Source: Spartinivicinus marinus (GTDB lineage: Bacteria; Pseudomonadota; Gammaproteobacteria; Pseudomonadales; Zooshikellaceae). From it: a DNA stretch of 64,000 nucleotides. Shown here in pieces: positions 43,449-52,821 of the stretch (position 1 is its first letter; every line of letters begins with the position of its first letter). Where the stretch lies: positions 1,942,501 through 2,006,500 of the forward strand of contig NZ_JAPJZK010000001.1 in assembly GCF_026309355.1 (NCBI RefSeq), read 5' to 3'. The notes beneath the pieces were generated by a model, which searched no databases, was not told the origin of the DNA, and was given only the letters and a program-made list of their open reading frames with translations. The translations under genes and the position numbers were made by a program.

Positions 43449-44293
43449 AGACTGTTTATAGCATTGATGAAGTACAGGCCTTTATTAACGAAGCCAAGGC
43501 TACTGGCAAAACCATTGGCTTTGTTCCCACCATGGGCAATCTGCATGATGGGCATTTATCGTTAATTCATAAAGCCCGAGAAAAAACCGATATAGTGATT
43601 GCCAGCATTTATGTAAACCCGCTACAGTTTGGAGCCAATGAAGATTTAGAGTCTTACCCTAAAACGCTAGCGGAAGACCAAGCGCAATTAAAAGAACAAG
43701 CGGTTGATTTATTGTTCGCACCATCCAGCAACGAAATCTACCCCCACGGGATGGAACACCACACTTCAGTTGCCGTCGTCCATTTATCGAATTTACATTG
43801 TGGTAAAAGCCGTCCTAGCCACTTTACCGGTGTCGCGACGATTGTTTGTAAACTTTTTAATATCGTGCAACCCGATGTAGCGGTGTTTGGAGAAAAAGAT
43901 TTTCAACAACTGGCTGTCATTCGTAGTATGGTCAATGACCTGTGCATGCCAGTTAAAATTGTTGGCGCGCCCATCGCTAGAAATAGTGAAGGCTTGGCGC
44001 TAAGTTCTCGGAATGGATATCTCACCCGGCAGGAATTAGCTATTGCTCCAGCATTAAATCAAATGCTGGAAAATGCCAAACAAGAAGTGCTTTCAGGCCG
44101 ACCTTACGACCATATTTTACGGGATGGTATCGCTCGTTTAGCCCAAGCTGGGTTTAAGCCTGATTACCTCGATATTTGCAACCGCGAAACACTGCTACCT
44201 GCGACCCAGCAGGATAAATCCCTGGTTATTTTAGCCGCTGCTTACTTGGGTAAAGCCCGCTTAATTGACAATATTCAAGTAGACATCAACTAA
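43445..44293 (+). CDS. panC: Pantothenate synthetase
   Basis: PanC joins pantoate and beta-alanine using ATP. The 282-aa protein has the HIGH-like motif [38 protein letters not shown] and the KMSKS-like SSRNGYL. It starts inside the panB stop and is followed 16 bp later by panD, which supplies the beta-alanine. Confidence 0.96.
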   Translation: MKTVYSIDEVQAFINEAKATGKTIGFVPTMGNLHDGHLSLIHKAREKTDIVIASIYVNPLQFGANEDLESYPKTLAEDQAQLKEQAVDLLFAPSSNEIYPHGMEHHTSVAVVHLSNLHCGKSRPSHFTGVATIVCKLFNIVQPDVAVFGEKDFQQLAVIRSMVNDLCMPVKIVGAPIARNSEGLALSSRNGYLTRQELAIAPALNQMLENAKQEVLSGRPYDHILRDGIARLAQAGFKPDYLDICNRETLLPATQQDKSLVILAAAYLGKARLIDNIQVDIN

Positions 44294-44309
44294 CTTAGGA
44301 CCCATTTCC

Positions 44310-44690
44310 ATGCAATCTATTATGCTAAAAGCTAAGCTTCATCAGGCTCGCGTCACTCACGCTGTACTAGAATACGAAGGTTCTTGTGCGATTGATGGTG
44401 AGCTATTGGATATGGCAGGCATCCGCGAATACGAACAAATTCAGATTTACAACTTGGCCAATGGCGAGCGTTTTACAACCTACGCCATTCGCGGTGAAGA
44501 AGGCTCAAAAATTATCTCTGTAAATGGTGCCGCAGCCCATAAAGCCAGTGTCAGTGATCGCGTGATTATATGTGCTTACGCTAATTTTGAAGCTCATGAG
44601 CTGGAAAACTTCAAACCTGCTTTAATCTATATGGCAGAAGGAAATGAAGTCAGCCACACAGCTAATGCCATTCCAGTACAGTTAGCTTAA
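44310..44690 (+). CDS. panD: Aspartate 1-decarboxylase
   Basis: PanD makes beta-alanine from aspartate for pantothenate. It is a 126-aa proenzyme with self-cleavage between G24 and S25 (YEGSCAID), which generates the pyruvoyl group. [11 protein letters not shown] and [18 protein letters not shown] are conserved. It completes the panBCD operon. Confidence 0.96.
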   Translation: MQSIMLKAKLHQARVTHAVLEYEGSCAIDGELLDMAGIREYEQIQIYNLANGERFTTYAIRGEEGSKIISVNGAAAHKASVSDRVIICAYANFEAHELENFKPALIYMAEGNEVSHTANAIPVQLA

Positions 44691-44701
44691 TTAAGGAATA
44701 G

Positions 44702-46390
44702 ATGGATATGATTAATCAGAGTAATCGTACTATTAGTGGTGTCACTCCCCTTAGCCAATACCCATCATCTGAGGCCTTGTTACAAGAAAAACAAGCCATT
44801 GATCAAACCAATTTAAAAGCCCTATTTGCTGAAGATAGCAAACGGTTTGAACAGTTTTCGTTGAAAGCTGCTGGGCTGTTTTTAGATTACTCTAAAAATC
44901 TGATGACGCCAGAAACACTGCAGTTGCTGGGCAAGCTGGCAGAAGAAGCTAAATTACCTGAAGCTATCAAACGCTTATTCCAAGGAGATAAAGTCAACCA
45001 CACTGAGCAACGCCCTGCTTTACATATGGCACTCCGTAAGCAGGATGATGAAGCTATTTGGGTTGATGGCCAGGATGTAATGCCTGAAATTAAAGCCACA
45101 TTAGCAAAAATTGCAACGCTCACTCAGCAGGTGCATTCTGGTAAATGGCGCGGTTACACTGGCAAGCCGATTACGCATATTATCAATATTGGAATTGGTG
45201 GTTCTTTCTTAGGCCCTAAAATGATTATTGAAGGGCTTACGCCTTATATTAAGCCTGATATTAAACATCATTATATTGCTAATATTGACCCTAATGATGT
45301 TGCCGAAGCCTTTAAGCATATTGATCCCGAAACCAGTTTATTTATAGTGGCTTCCAAATCATTTTCCACTATTGAAACTAAACTCAATGCCGAAACCTGT
45401 CGTCAGTGGATGCTGGATCAAGGCGCTAAAGCCGAAGATATTGCCAAACACTTTTTAGCGGTTTCCAGCAATGTGGATAAAGCCGTCGAGTTTGGTATTC
45501 ACCCCGACAATATTTACCCGATGTGGGATTGGGTGGGTGGCCGCTATTCACTATGGTCTGCTATTGGTTTACCCATTGCACTGACTCTGGGTTTTGATAA
45601 CTTCGAAGCCTTGCTGAAAGGTGCTTATCAAATGGATGAGCATTTTCGTACTGCCCCTATCACCGAAAATATGCCGGCTTTATTAGGCTTAATTGGTGTG
45701 TGGTACCACAATTATCATGGTGCTACTGCACATGCCGTATTACCTTACGACCAGTATCTCAGCGAATTACCCAACCATTTACAACAAGTAGATATGGAAA
45801 GTAATGGTAAGTCAGTTAATCATGATGGAGAGACGCTGTCTTATAGTTCTGGCCCAGTTATTTGGGGTGATACTGGCACCAATGGCCAACATGCTTACCA
45901 TCAGTTACTGCATCAAGGCACCCTGTTAATTCCTGTGGATTTTGTGGTACCCGCTCAAAGCCATAATGATATTGGTGACCACCACCCTTGGTTATTTGCT
46001 AATGCACTCAGCCAGAGCCAGGCATTAATGGCTGGTAAAACGTTAGATGAAGCCAAGGCAGAATTAGCCGAACAAGGCTTAAGCACTGAAGAAATTGAAA
46101 AGCTAGCCCCCCATAAAGTCATCCCAGGCAACCGCCCCAGCAACACCATTTTAATGTCGAAAGTGACACCTGAAACCCTAGGTGCTTTGGTTGCGCTTTA
46201 TGAGCACAAGGTATTTACCCAAGGCATGTTGTGGCAGGTTAATTCGTTTGATCAATGGGGTGTGGAATTAGGCAAGCAACTAGGCAACACCTTATTCCCT
46301 AAATTAAAAGATACTGATAGCCCGTTGGACCAGGATAGCTCCACTAATGGATTAATCTCACTATTTAGAGAAATTAATCAGGGGGAATAG
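44702..46390 (+). CDS. pgi: Glucose-6-phosphate isomerase
   Basis: Pgi interconverts glucose-6-phosphate and fructose-6-phosphate. The 562-aa protein has NIGIGGSFLGPKM, ASKSFSTIETKLNAET, the signature FDNFEALLKGAYQMDEHF and GNRPSNTILM, ending QWGVELGK. AAGGA lies just before ATG 44702, and a second ATG at 44708 is also possible. Its order after panD is as in Pseudomonas. Repeat copy B lies 84 bp after the stop. Confidence 0.96.
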   Translation: MDMINQSNRTISGVTPLSQYPSSEALLQEKQAIDQTNLKALFAEDSKRFEQFSLKAAGLFLDYSKNLMTPETLQLLGKLAEEAKLPEAIKRLFQGDKVNHTEQRPALHMALRKQDDEAIWVDGQDVMPEIKATLAKIATLTQQVHSGKWRGYTGKPITHIINIGIGGSFLGPKMIIEGLTPYIKPDIKHHYIANIDPNDVAEAFKHIDPETSLFIVASKSFSTIETKLNAETCRQWMLDQGAKAEDIAKHFLAVSSNVDKAVEFGIHPDNIYPMWDWVGGRYSLWSAIGLPIALTLGFDNFEALLKGAYQMDEHFRTAPITENMPALLGLIGVWYHNYHGATAHAVLPYDQYLSELPNHLQQVDMESNGKSVNHDGETLSYSSGPVIWGDTGTNGQHAYHQLLHQGTLLIPVDFVVPAQSHNDIGDHHPWLFANALSQSQALMAGKTLDEAKAELAEQGLSTEEIEKLAPHKVIPGNRPSNTILMSKVTPETLGALVALYEHKVFTQGMLWQVNSFDQWGVELGKQLGNTLFPKLKDTDSPLDQDSSTNGLISLFREINQGE

Positions 46391-46473
46391 GCTAAGCAAA
46401 ATCGGACAGTAGGACTCCTCTACCTTATCAGGGTGTTGCAAAAGGGTGCAGAAAGTAAATTTAGTGTCCGATT

Positions 46474-46575
46474 GGAATAACAGGATATTCTTCCGCCGCT
46501 CTTGAAGTGCCGCCCCTGGCCCATCAAGAGCTAAAGCGACTTCCTTGTCGCAGCTACAGAACACCCTGTCACCCC
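46474..46575. repeat. Palindromic repeat, family 1, copy B
   Basis: This copy of about 102 bp has the same orientation as copy A. Ends GGAATAACAGGATATTC / CACCCTGTCACCCC, inner stems GCTCTTGA/TCAAGAGC and GCGAC/GTCGC. The flank TAGCTTT after it is shared with copy A. Confidence 0.86.
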
Positions 46576-46680
46576 ATACCCGCTAGCTTTTTGCGACAAT
46601 CTGAAAGACGATAGGGCATGAGAAACAGTAAAGGGACCTTACCAAGCAACTGGAGTGCAAAATGAGCTATACCAATACTC

Positions 46681-47454
46681 ATGAAAACCAAAAAAACTGC
46701 ACACACTATTTTTAATCCAACCTATTTTATTTACTGGCTGGCCATTATTATTGGTGGGCTTTTTACTGGAACAACCAGTTACTCAGAAACCCAAAAAGTC
46801 ATTACTTTAGCAGGCGGAAAAGGAACCAAAAACTCTTTTTATGGAAGGTGGTTAGCCTTGATTTACAATGAGGCTTTTAACAGGCTTGGCTACACTCTGG
46901 TATACAATGGATACCCAGCAAAACGAGCCAGCCAGCTTTCTGACCAGGGCATTGTCGATGGTGAAATTCACCGAGTAGCAGACTATGCCAATAAGCACCC
47001 CAACCTTGTCAGAGTGGATGAACCCCATTTCTCTGTCTACTTTTCTGCCTACGGAATTGACCCCAGCATCCATCTTGATGGCTGGGAAAGCCTAAAAAAT
47101 AACAGCTACAGAGTTGGCTATCGCAGAGGCGTCAAAAAGTGCGAAACAATTCTACCTGCACTACTCCCCCCAAACAGGCTGATGATTTCAGAGTCTTCAC
47201 TACAGGGACTGGAGCAAGTTGTTGCTGGAAGAACTCAGGTATTTATAGATGTTCAACAAAACATCACATTTCACCTTAATCAAAGTGAGTTCCAAAAGGT
47301 CGTGTTTTATCGAGTGGGTATCATGGAGAAAACACCCGCCCATGCTTTTTTACATAAAAAACATAAGTCACTAGCCCCTAAGCTCTCTTTGGTTCTGAAA
47401 AAAATGAAACAAGAAGGTCTGATTGAAAAATATAAAGCTAAGGCGGAAAGATAG
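46681..47454 (+). CDS. Periplasmic solute-binding-like protein
   Basis: The 257-aa product has an N-terminal membrane/signal segment (FIYWLAIIIGGLFTGTTSYS) and resembles the SBP_bac_3 (amino-acid binding) fold: GRWLALIYNEAFNRLGYTLVYNGYPAKRASQL, then VDGEIHRVADYANKHPNLVRVDEPH. No permease or ATPase gene adjoins it, so it may be a stand-alone sensor-like protein rather than part of a transporter. Such orphan proteins are common in marine gammaproteobacteria. Ligand unknown. Confidence 0.6.
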   Translation: MKTKKTAHTIFNPTYFIYWLAIIIGGLFTGTTSYSETQKVITLAGGKGTKNSFYGRWLALIYNEAFNRLGYTLVYNGYPAKRASQLSDQGIVDGEIHRVADYANKHPNLVRVDEPHFSVYFSAYGIDPSIHLDGWESLKNNSYRVGYRRGVKKCETILPALLPPNRLMISESSLQGLEQVVAGRTQVFIDVQQNITFHLNQSEFQKVVFYRVGIMEKTPAHAFLHKKHKSLAPKLSLVLKKMKQEGLIEKYKAKAER

Positions 47455-47618
47455 CCCCATACAGATGATAAGTTGCTTCTTGGCTTGACCAAAATTTAGA
47501 GTATTGGTTAGGGTATGTTCTATAGCATTCTTAGTCAGAGTATCAGAACGATTAATAACTATTAGTGAAGCTTAATTTTCAATAATAATTTTTCAAGAAC
47601 AATCTGGCCATATGAAAA

Positions 47619-47632
47619 AATAACAACAAGGA
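47619..47632 (+). promoter_or_regulatory. Hfq/Crc target motif overlapping the acs ribosome-binding site
   Basis: AATAACAACAAGGA fuses an A-rich AAnAAnAA element with the AAGGA Shine-Dalgarno, 10 nt before the acs ATG. This is the arrangement through which Hfq and Crc block translation in Pseudomonas. Confidence 0.6.
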
Positions 47633-47642
47633 TTACAGCGTT

Positions 47643-49580
47643 ATGTACCAAATTAAAAACCACAAGGTTAAGGATTCAATAAAAGCTCAAACCCATATTA
47701 CCAATGAGCAATATCAACAAATGTACCAAGCCTCTATCGAACAGCCAGAAACCTTTTGGGCTGAGCAGGCTGAAAAGTTTTTAACCTGGTTTACTCCTTG
47801 GGAAAAAGTGCATGAAAGCAACTTCGGTGAAGGTAAAGCAGCCTGGTTTATCGGCGGCAAGTTGAATGTCAGTTACAACTGTATTGACCGCCACCTGCCT
47901 GAAAAAGCCAATGATATTGCGATTATTTGGGAAGGCGATGACCCAAAAGATGACAAGAAAATTACCTATCAGGAGTTGTATGAAAACGTCTGCCGGTTCG
48001 CCAATGTACTAAAAGAGCGTGGGGTCAAAAAAGGCGACCGAGTATGTATTTATATGCCAATGATCCCTGAAGTTGCTTATGCCATGCTGGCTTGTACTCG
48101 AATTGGTGCTATCCATTCCGTAGTGTTTGGAGGCTTCTCTCCAGAGTCATTGAAAGATCGCATTCTTGATGCTGATTGCCAAACGGTTATTACAGCTGAT
48201 GAAGGCATTCGTGGCGGAAAAACCATCCCATTAAAACAAAATACCGATACTGCCTTAGAACACTGCCCTAATGTAAATACGGTAGTTGTAGTCAAACACA
48301 CTGGCAGCAAGATTGACTGGCATGAAAAACGAGACATCTGGTATCACCAATTAAGTGATCATGTGGCTTCATCTTGCCCACCAGAAATTATGGATGCTGA
48401 AGACCCACTATTTATCTTATATACCTCCGGCTCCACCGGAAAACCTAAAGGCGTACTACATACGACAGGTGGTTATATTCTACAAGCAGCCATGAGTCAT
48501 AAATATGTGTTTGACTATCAGCCCGGTGAAATTTACTGGTGTACGGCCGATGTCGGCTGGGTAACAGGCCACTCTTATATTGTTTATGGGCCTTTAGCTA
48601 ATGGCGCAACCACTTTAATGTTTGAAGGAGTACCCACTTATCCTAATGCCTCTCGTTGCTGGGAAGTAGTTGATAAACATCAGGTTAATATTTTTTATAC
48701 GGCACCTACCGCTATTCGCGCCTTAATGGCCAAAGGCAATGATTATGTTACCAGCGCTAAGCGCGACTCCATTAGAATTCTTGGTACTGTGGGTGAGCCT
48801 ATTAACCCGGAAGCCTGGGAGTGGTATTACAATGTAGTAGGCGAAACCCGTTGCCCAATTGTGGATACCTGGTGGCAAACCGAAACTGGCTCTATTCTTA
48901 TTACCCCATTACCTGGTGCCACCGATTTAAAACCCGGCTCTGCCACTCGGCCTTTCTTCGGGGTAAAACCCGCCTTGGTGGATAATGATGGAAAACTTAT
49001 TGAGGGACCAGGCTCTGGCAACTTAGTCATCACTGGCAGCTGGCCCAGCCAAATCCGCACTGTGTATGGAGACCATCAACGCTGTTTTGACACCTATTAT
49101 TCCACCTATCCTGGGATGTATTTTACGGGTGATGGCGCCCGCCGTGATGAAGATGGTTATTACTGGATTACTGGTCGAGTGGATGATGTACTGAATGTTT
49201 CTGGCCATCGGTTAGGTACCGCTGAAATAGAAAGTGCTTTAGTACTACATGATGCTGTAGCAGAAGCTGCTGTTGTAGGGTATGAACACCCTATCAAAGG
49301 CCAAGGGATTTACGCTTATATTATGCCGATGCATGATGCAAACCCATCAGAAGAGCTTGTAAAAGAGTTAGGTGATTTTGTTACCAAAGAAATAGGTGCT
49401 ATAGCCAAACCCGACCTGATTCAGTGGACAGCGGGTCTACCTAAAACCCGTTCAGGAAAAATTATGCGGCGAATTCTGCGTAAAATAGCCAATAATGAGC
49501 TGGAAAACTTAGGCGATACCAGCACCCTGGCGGACCCTTCAGTGGTGGATTCATTAATTAAGGACAGGAAAAATACATAA
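47643..49580 (+). CDS. acs: Acetyl-CoA synthetase
   Basis: Acs activates acetate to acetyl-CoA through acetyl-AMP. The 645-aa protein has the AMP-binding motif [74 protein letters not shown] and the acetylation-controlled lysine in [11 protein letters not shown] (Lys606). Length matches Acs (652 aa in E. coli). An Hfq/Crc-type site covers its ribosome-binding site, so its translation may be under catabolite repression. Confidence 0.96.
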   Translation: MYQIKNHKVKDSIKAQTHITNEQYQQMYQASIEQPETFWAEQAEKFLTWFTPWEKVHESNFGEGKAAWFIGGKLNVSYNCIDRHLPEKANDIAIIWEGDDPKDDKKITYQELYENVCRFANVLKERGVKKGDRVCIYMPMIPEVAYAMLACTRIGAIHSVVFGGFSPESLKDRILDADCQTVITADEGIRGGKTIPLKQNTDTALEHCPNVNTVVVVKHTGSKIDWHEKRDIWYHQLSDHVASSCPPEIMDAEDPLFILYTSGSTGKPKGVLHTTGGYILQAAMSHKYVFDYQPGEIYWCTADVGWVTGHSYIVYGPLANGATTLMFEGVPTYPNASRCWEVVDKHQVNIFYTAPTAIRALMAKGNDYVTSAKRDSIRILGTVGEPINPEAWEWYYNVVGETRCPIVDTWWQTETGSILITPLPGATDLKPGSATRPFFGVKPALVDNDGKLIEGPGSGNLVITGSWPSQIRTVYGDHQRCFDTYYSTYPGMYFTGDGARRDEDGYYWITGRVDDVLNVSGHRLGTAEIESALVLHDAVAEAAVVGYEHPIKGQGIYAYIMPMHDANPSEELVKELGDFVTKEIGAIAKPDLIQWTAGLPKTRSGKIMRRILRKIANNELENLGDTSTLADPSVVDSLIKDRKNT

Positions 49581-49595
49581 TTACTATTTTATGCT

Positions 49596-49628
49596 TATGG
49601 ACACCGCCAATTATTAGAGGTGTCCATA
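49596..49628 (+). terminator. Hairpin after acs
   Basis: TATGGACACC pairs perfectly with GGTGTCCATA across a 13-nt loop, 16 bp after the acs stop. It lacks a U-tract. A second inverted repeat (CTAGTGGGCCATG / CATGGACCACTAG, 49660-49710) follows before the LysR stop and may serve the opposite strand. Confidence 0.55.
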
Positions 49629-49737
49629 TTAAAGACCAATCAGAACCTTTAAATAAGGCCTAGTGGGCCATGTGCAAAATAAGGTAACAACTTTACGCAT
49701 GGACCACTAGCTTCAAAAGATTACTCATTAAGCTCTT

Positions 49738-50595
49738 TTAAACACAATTCAAAAAAACATTTGCTTCCAGCGAAGCAGGGCGGCCCAACAGCCGAAAAAT
49801 TCCAATCTGCCGCTTCACAATAGGATCTTTTAACGGCAGCCACACCAGACTGGTTGAATCATCAGGAAATGCTAACTTAGGGAGTGTCGTCACCCCTATT
49901 CCGCGAGCTAATACAGAAAATAGTGAAACAATATTTTTGACTGAATAAATTGCTTTTTCAGCTAATTCCGAAGCGGCAGTATGACTTAATAATTCACAGG
50001 TACCATTTTTTATAAATGGATAAGATGAAACTTGTTGCCAGCTTACTCCCTCTTCCCATTCAGCTAGTGGATGATTATTCAAGCACACCACTCCGATTGG
50101 GTCTGAAAATAAAGGGGTAAATGCTATACGTTCATCATTAGTATGCAAGCAATTACCTAGTGCAAGATCTACTTCACCGGCTAATAATCTGGCTTCCACA
50201 CCTGCTGCATTATCATCAATTAATGACACTTCTACTTTGGGGTGACTTTTCGTAAATGTTGCTAATAGTCCGGGAATTAGTTTAGCTGCCACAGAAGGCA
50301 CACAAGCAACTGCCAACTTACCTCGCTGTCCTTCTGCTGCCGCTCGTAAATCTGCCTCTAATGTTTGATACTGATGAAAGAACTGTTTGACTTTAGGCAA
50401 GCAAAACTCCCCAAAAGGCGTTAGTTTAGCTTTATGTCCAGTTTCGAACAGGGCTTGTCCAAGATTTCTTTCCAGCTCTTTTACTGATGAAGATAACGCG
50501 GCTTGTGAACGACTTGCTTTAGCAGATGCAGCACGAAATCCCCCCTCTTCTGCAACCAGCAAAAAATGTTTTAGCTGTTGTATTTTTATGTCCAT
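49738..50595 (-). CDS. LysR-type regulator of the adjacent catabolic cluster
   Basis: The 285-aa LysR protein has an N-terminal helix-turn-helix (LKHFLLVAEEGGFRAASAKASRSQAALSSSVKELERNLG) and an effector domain (KLAVACVPSVAAKLIPGLLATF...). It is divergent from the Rid gene, the usual placement for a regulator of the neighbouring operon. The inducer is unknown and presumably related to the substrate of the BCCT transporter encoded downstream. Confidence 0.85.
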   Translation of the reverse strand: MDIKIQQLKHFLLVAEEGGFRAASAKASRSQAALSSSVKELERNLGQALFETGHKAKLTPFGEFCLPKVKQFFHQYQTLEADLRAAAEGQRGKLAVACVPSVAAKLIPGLLATFTKSHPKVEVSLIDDNAAGVEARLLAGEVDLALGNCLHTNDERIAFTPLFSDPIGVVCLNNHPLAEWEEGVSWQQVSSYPFIKNGTCELLSHTAASELAEKAIYSVKNIVSLFSVLARGIGVTTLPKLAFPDDSTSLVWLPLKDPIVKRQIGIFRLLGRPASLEANVFLNCV

Positions 50596-50838
50596 CGCAT
50601 ACTAACTCTAAGGCGCTTCTACTCGCATACAATTAATACTTACTTAGGATGCATATGTAAAACAACTCTTTAACATCCATACCAATTGTTTAGCTGATTG
50701 ATAAATAAATCTTATCATTTGTCAAAAATAAACCATTCGACTGATCAGTCTTTTGTCGGCAGTATAAGCTCATATACACAAATTGCAGGATATGCACTCC
50801 AAAGCGAAGGGCATCCTTACTCATATAATAGGTGGCAT

Positions 50839-51273
50839 ATGTCTGGCACTTTTCATAAAAACTCTAGTTATAAGACCTCTGATCATAAACCCTCTAATAA
50901 AACGCCTGTAGAGACATCACTTTATGCATCAAAAGCCCCTTTAGAGTGGGCAGTGATTGGCAATAACACACTCTATACAGCTCAAATCCCTATCGATAAC
51001 AAAGGTGATGTGGTTGAAGGTGGTATTGAGGCGCAAACACGCCAAACGCTGAATAACCTTGTACACACATTAGAGTCTGCGGGTGTAACAACGGATGCAG
51101 TTATCCAGGTGTTAATTTATGTCACAGACAGAACCTATTTAACCACTGTTAATCAGGTTTATGCAGAGTATTTTAATGCCCCCTACCCCAACCGCGCAGC
51201 AGTTGTGGTTGCAGGATTGGCTCGAGAAGAAATGCTGGTTGAGCTTGTTGTATACGCCGCAATCGACAACTAA
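50839..51273 (+). CDS. Rid-family (YjgF/YER057c) protein
   Basis: The Rid domain covers the C-terminal 118 residues: ASKAPLEWAVIGNNTLYTAQIPIDNKGDVVEGGIEAQTRQTLNNL, then VLIYVTDRTYLTTVNQVYAEYF and PNRAAVVVAGLAREEMLVELVVYA. Rid proteins hydrolyse reactive imines or enamines, or act on related intermediates. The Arg of RAAV is present. The frame extends to TTG 50698, but ATG 50839 with GGTGG upstream (144 aa) is more plausible. It is the first gene of the cluster, followed by an aldehyde dehydrogenase. Confidence 0.8.
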   Translation: MSGTFHKNSSYKTSDHKPSNKTPVETSLYASKAPLEWAVIGNNTLYTAQIPIDNKGDVVEGGIEAQTRQTLNNLVHTLESAGVTTDAVIQVLIYVTDRTYLTTVNQVYAEYFNAPYPNRAAVVVAGLAREEMLVELVVYAAIDN

Positions 51274-51296
51274 TAAGTTAGCTCCTCAGCAGATTA

Positions 51297-51304
51297 AACA
51301 ACAA
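51297..51304 (+). promoter_or_regulatory. Possible Hfq/Crc target upstream of the aldehyde dehydrogenase gene
   Basis: AACAACAA lies 52 nt before the ATG at 51356. It matches the Crc target element but is further from the start than in proven targets. Confidence 0.3.
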
Positions 51305-51355
51305 AAGATAGCGTTTTAAAAAAATAATTATTTACAAGGGGCCAAAGGATTTCGT

Positions 51356-52816
51356 ATGACGTTTATAGCTGAAGTTATAGCAGAGAAAGCACTATACATT
51401 GCAGGTGAATGGCAGCCTGGAACCTCTACCATCAAAAATATTAATCCATCCGATATTTCTCAGCATTTAGGCGATTTTGCCCAAGCCAGTCAGCAGCAAG
51501 TACAACAGGCTATTGATGCTGCAAAATCTGCACAACCCATTTGGGGAAAAACGCCGTTAGAGCAAAAGCAAAAAGTTCTACAAGCAATTGGTGATGAATT
51601 AATTGCCCGTTGTGATGAGTTAGGTAAGTTGCTATCCAGCGAAGAGGGCAAACCTGTTGCTGAGGGGCGAGGTGAAATTTACCGCGCAGGCCAGTTCTTC
51701 CAATATTATGCTGCCGAAGTGTTGCGCCAAATGGGCGATATTGCTGACTCCGTGCGCCCCGGTGTTTCGGTTGAAGTCACTCGTGAAGCGGTTGGTGTAG
51801 TGGCTATCATTTCCCCCTGGAACTTCCCTACTGCCACTGCTGCTTGGAAAATAGCCCCCGCTCTGGCATTTGGTAACAGCGTGATTTGGAAGCCTGCGAA
51901 TTTAACGCCAGCAAGCGCTGTTGCGCTTACTGACATCATTCACCGACAAGGCTTGCCTACTGGCACTTTTAACCTGGTTTTGGGTAGCGGTGCAGAAGTA
52001 GGCAACAGTTTAATTCATTCAGACCAAATCAATGCGGTAAGTTTTACCGGCTCAGTTGATGTCGGTCGCCAGGTGGCTGCGGCTAGCGCGCCTAATTTTG
52101 TTCGTTGCCAGCTAGAAATGGGCAGTAAAAACGCATTAGTGATTGCCGAAGATGCTGATATCAACACAGCTGTAGAAGCTACGATAATGGGATCTTTTTC
52201 AGGCACCGGCCAAAAATGCACCGCGTCTTCCCGTCTGGTTGTACTGGAAAGCATTCATGATGCCTATGTAGATGCCTTAATTAAGCGCATGGGACAGTTA
52301 AAAGTTGGCCATGCTCTGGAAGAAGGTGTGTTTATGGGGCCGGTTGTTGATGATAAGCAATTGGCATCTAACCTGAGCTGGATTGAAAAAGCCCGAGCCC
52401 ATGGTGGCGAATTGGCCTTCGGGGGCGACAAGCTTTCAATGGCTCATGAAGGCTATTACATGTCTCCAACCTTATTTCTCAATACTCAGAATCAGTGGGA
52501 TGTTAACCAGGAAGAAATCTTTGCGCCCATGGCTTGTGTAATTAAGGCTAGTGACCTGGATGAAGCCATCGCCACTGTAAATGACACCCGTTTTGGCTTG
52601 ACCGCCGGCATTATCACTCAGAGCCTCCGCACCAGCGCATTATTCAAGCAACAAGCACAGACCGGCTGTGTCATGGTGAATCTGCCTACCGCAGGTACTG
52701 ATTACCATGTACCTTTTGGTGGCCGTAAGCAGTCAAGCTTTGGTCCGCGAGAGCAAGGCCAGTATGCAAAAGAGTTTTATACCGTTGTGAAAACTGCGTA
52801 TCAGCGGGCTTATTAA
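51356..52816 (+). CDS. NAD(P)-dependent aldehyde dehydrogenase
   Basis: The 486-aa ALDH has the substrate tunnel and cofactor motifs SPWNFPTATAAWKIAPALAFGN, WKPANLTP, VSFTGSVDVG, the general base Glu in LEMGSKNALV and the catalytic Cys in GTGQKCTASSRL. The wording around the Cys (GQKCTASSRLVV...IHDAYVDAL) resembles alpha-ketoglutaric-semialdehyde dehydrogenases. It probably oxidises an aldehyde formed from the imported substrate of this cluster. The exact substrate cannot be told from sequence. Confidence 0.85.
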   Translation: MTFIAEVIAEKALYIAGEWQPGTSTIKNINPSDISQHLGDFAQASQQQVQQAIDAAKSAQPIWGKTPLEQKQKVLQAIGDELIARCDELGKLLSSEEGKPVAEGRGEIYRAGQFFQYYAAEVLRQMGDIADSVRPGVSVEVTREAVGVVAIISPWNFPTATAAWKIAPALAFGNSVIWKPANLTPASAVALTDIIHRQGLPTGTFNLVLGSGAEVGNSLIHSDQINAVSFTGSVDVGRQVAAASAPNFVRCQLEMGSKNALVIAEDADINTAVEATIMGSFSGTGQKCTASSRLVVLESIHDAYVDALIKRMGQLKVGHALEEGVFMGPVVDDKQLASNLSWIEKARAHGGELAFGGDKLSMAHEGYYMSPTLFLNTQNQWDVNQEEIFAPMACVIKASDLDEAIATVNDTRFGLTAGIITQSLRTSALFKQQAQTGCVMVNLPTAGTDYHVPFGGRKQSSFGPREQGQYAKEFYTVVKTAYQRAY

Positions 52817-52821
52817 TCACT

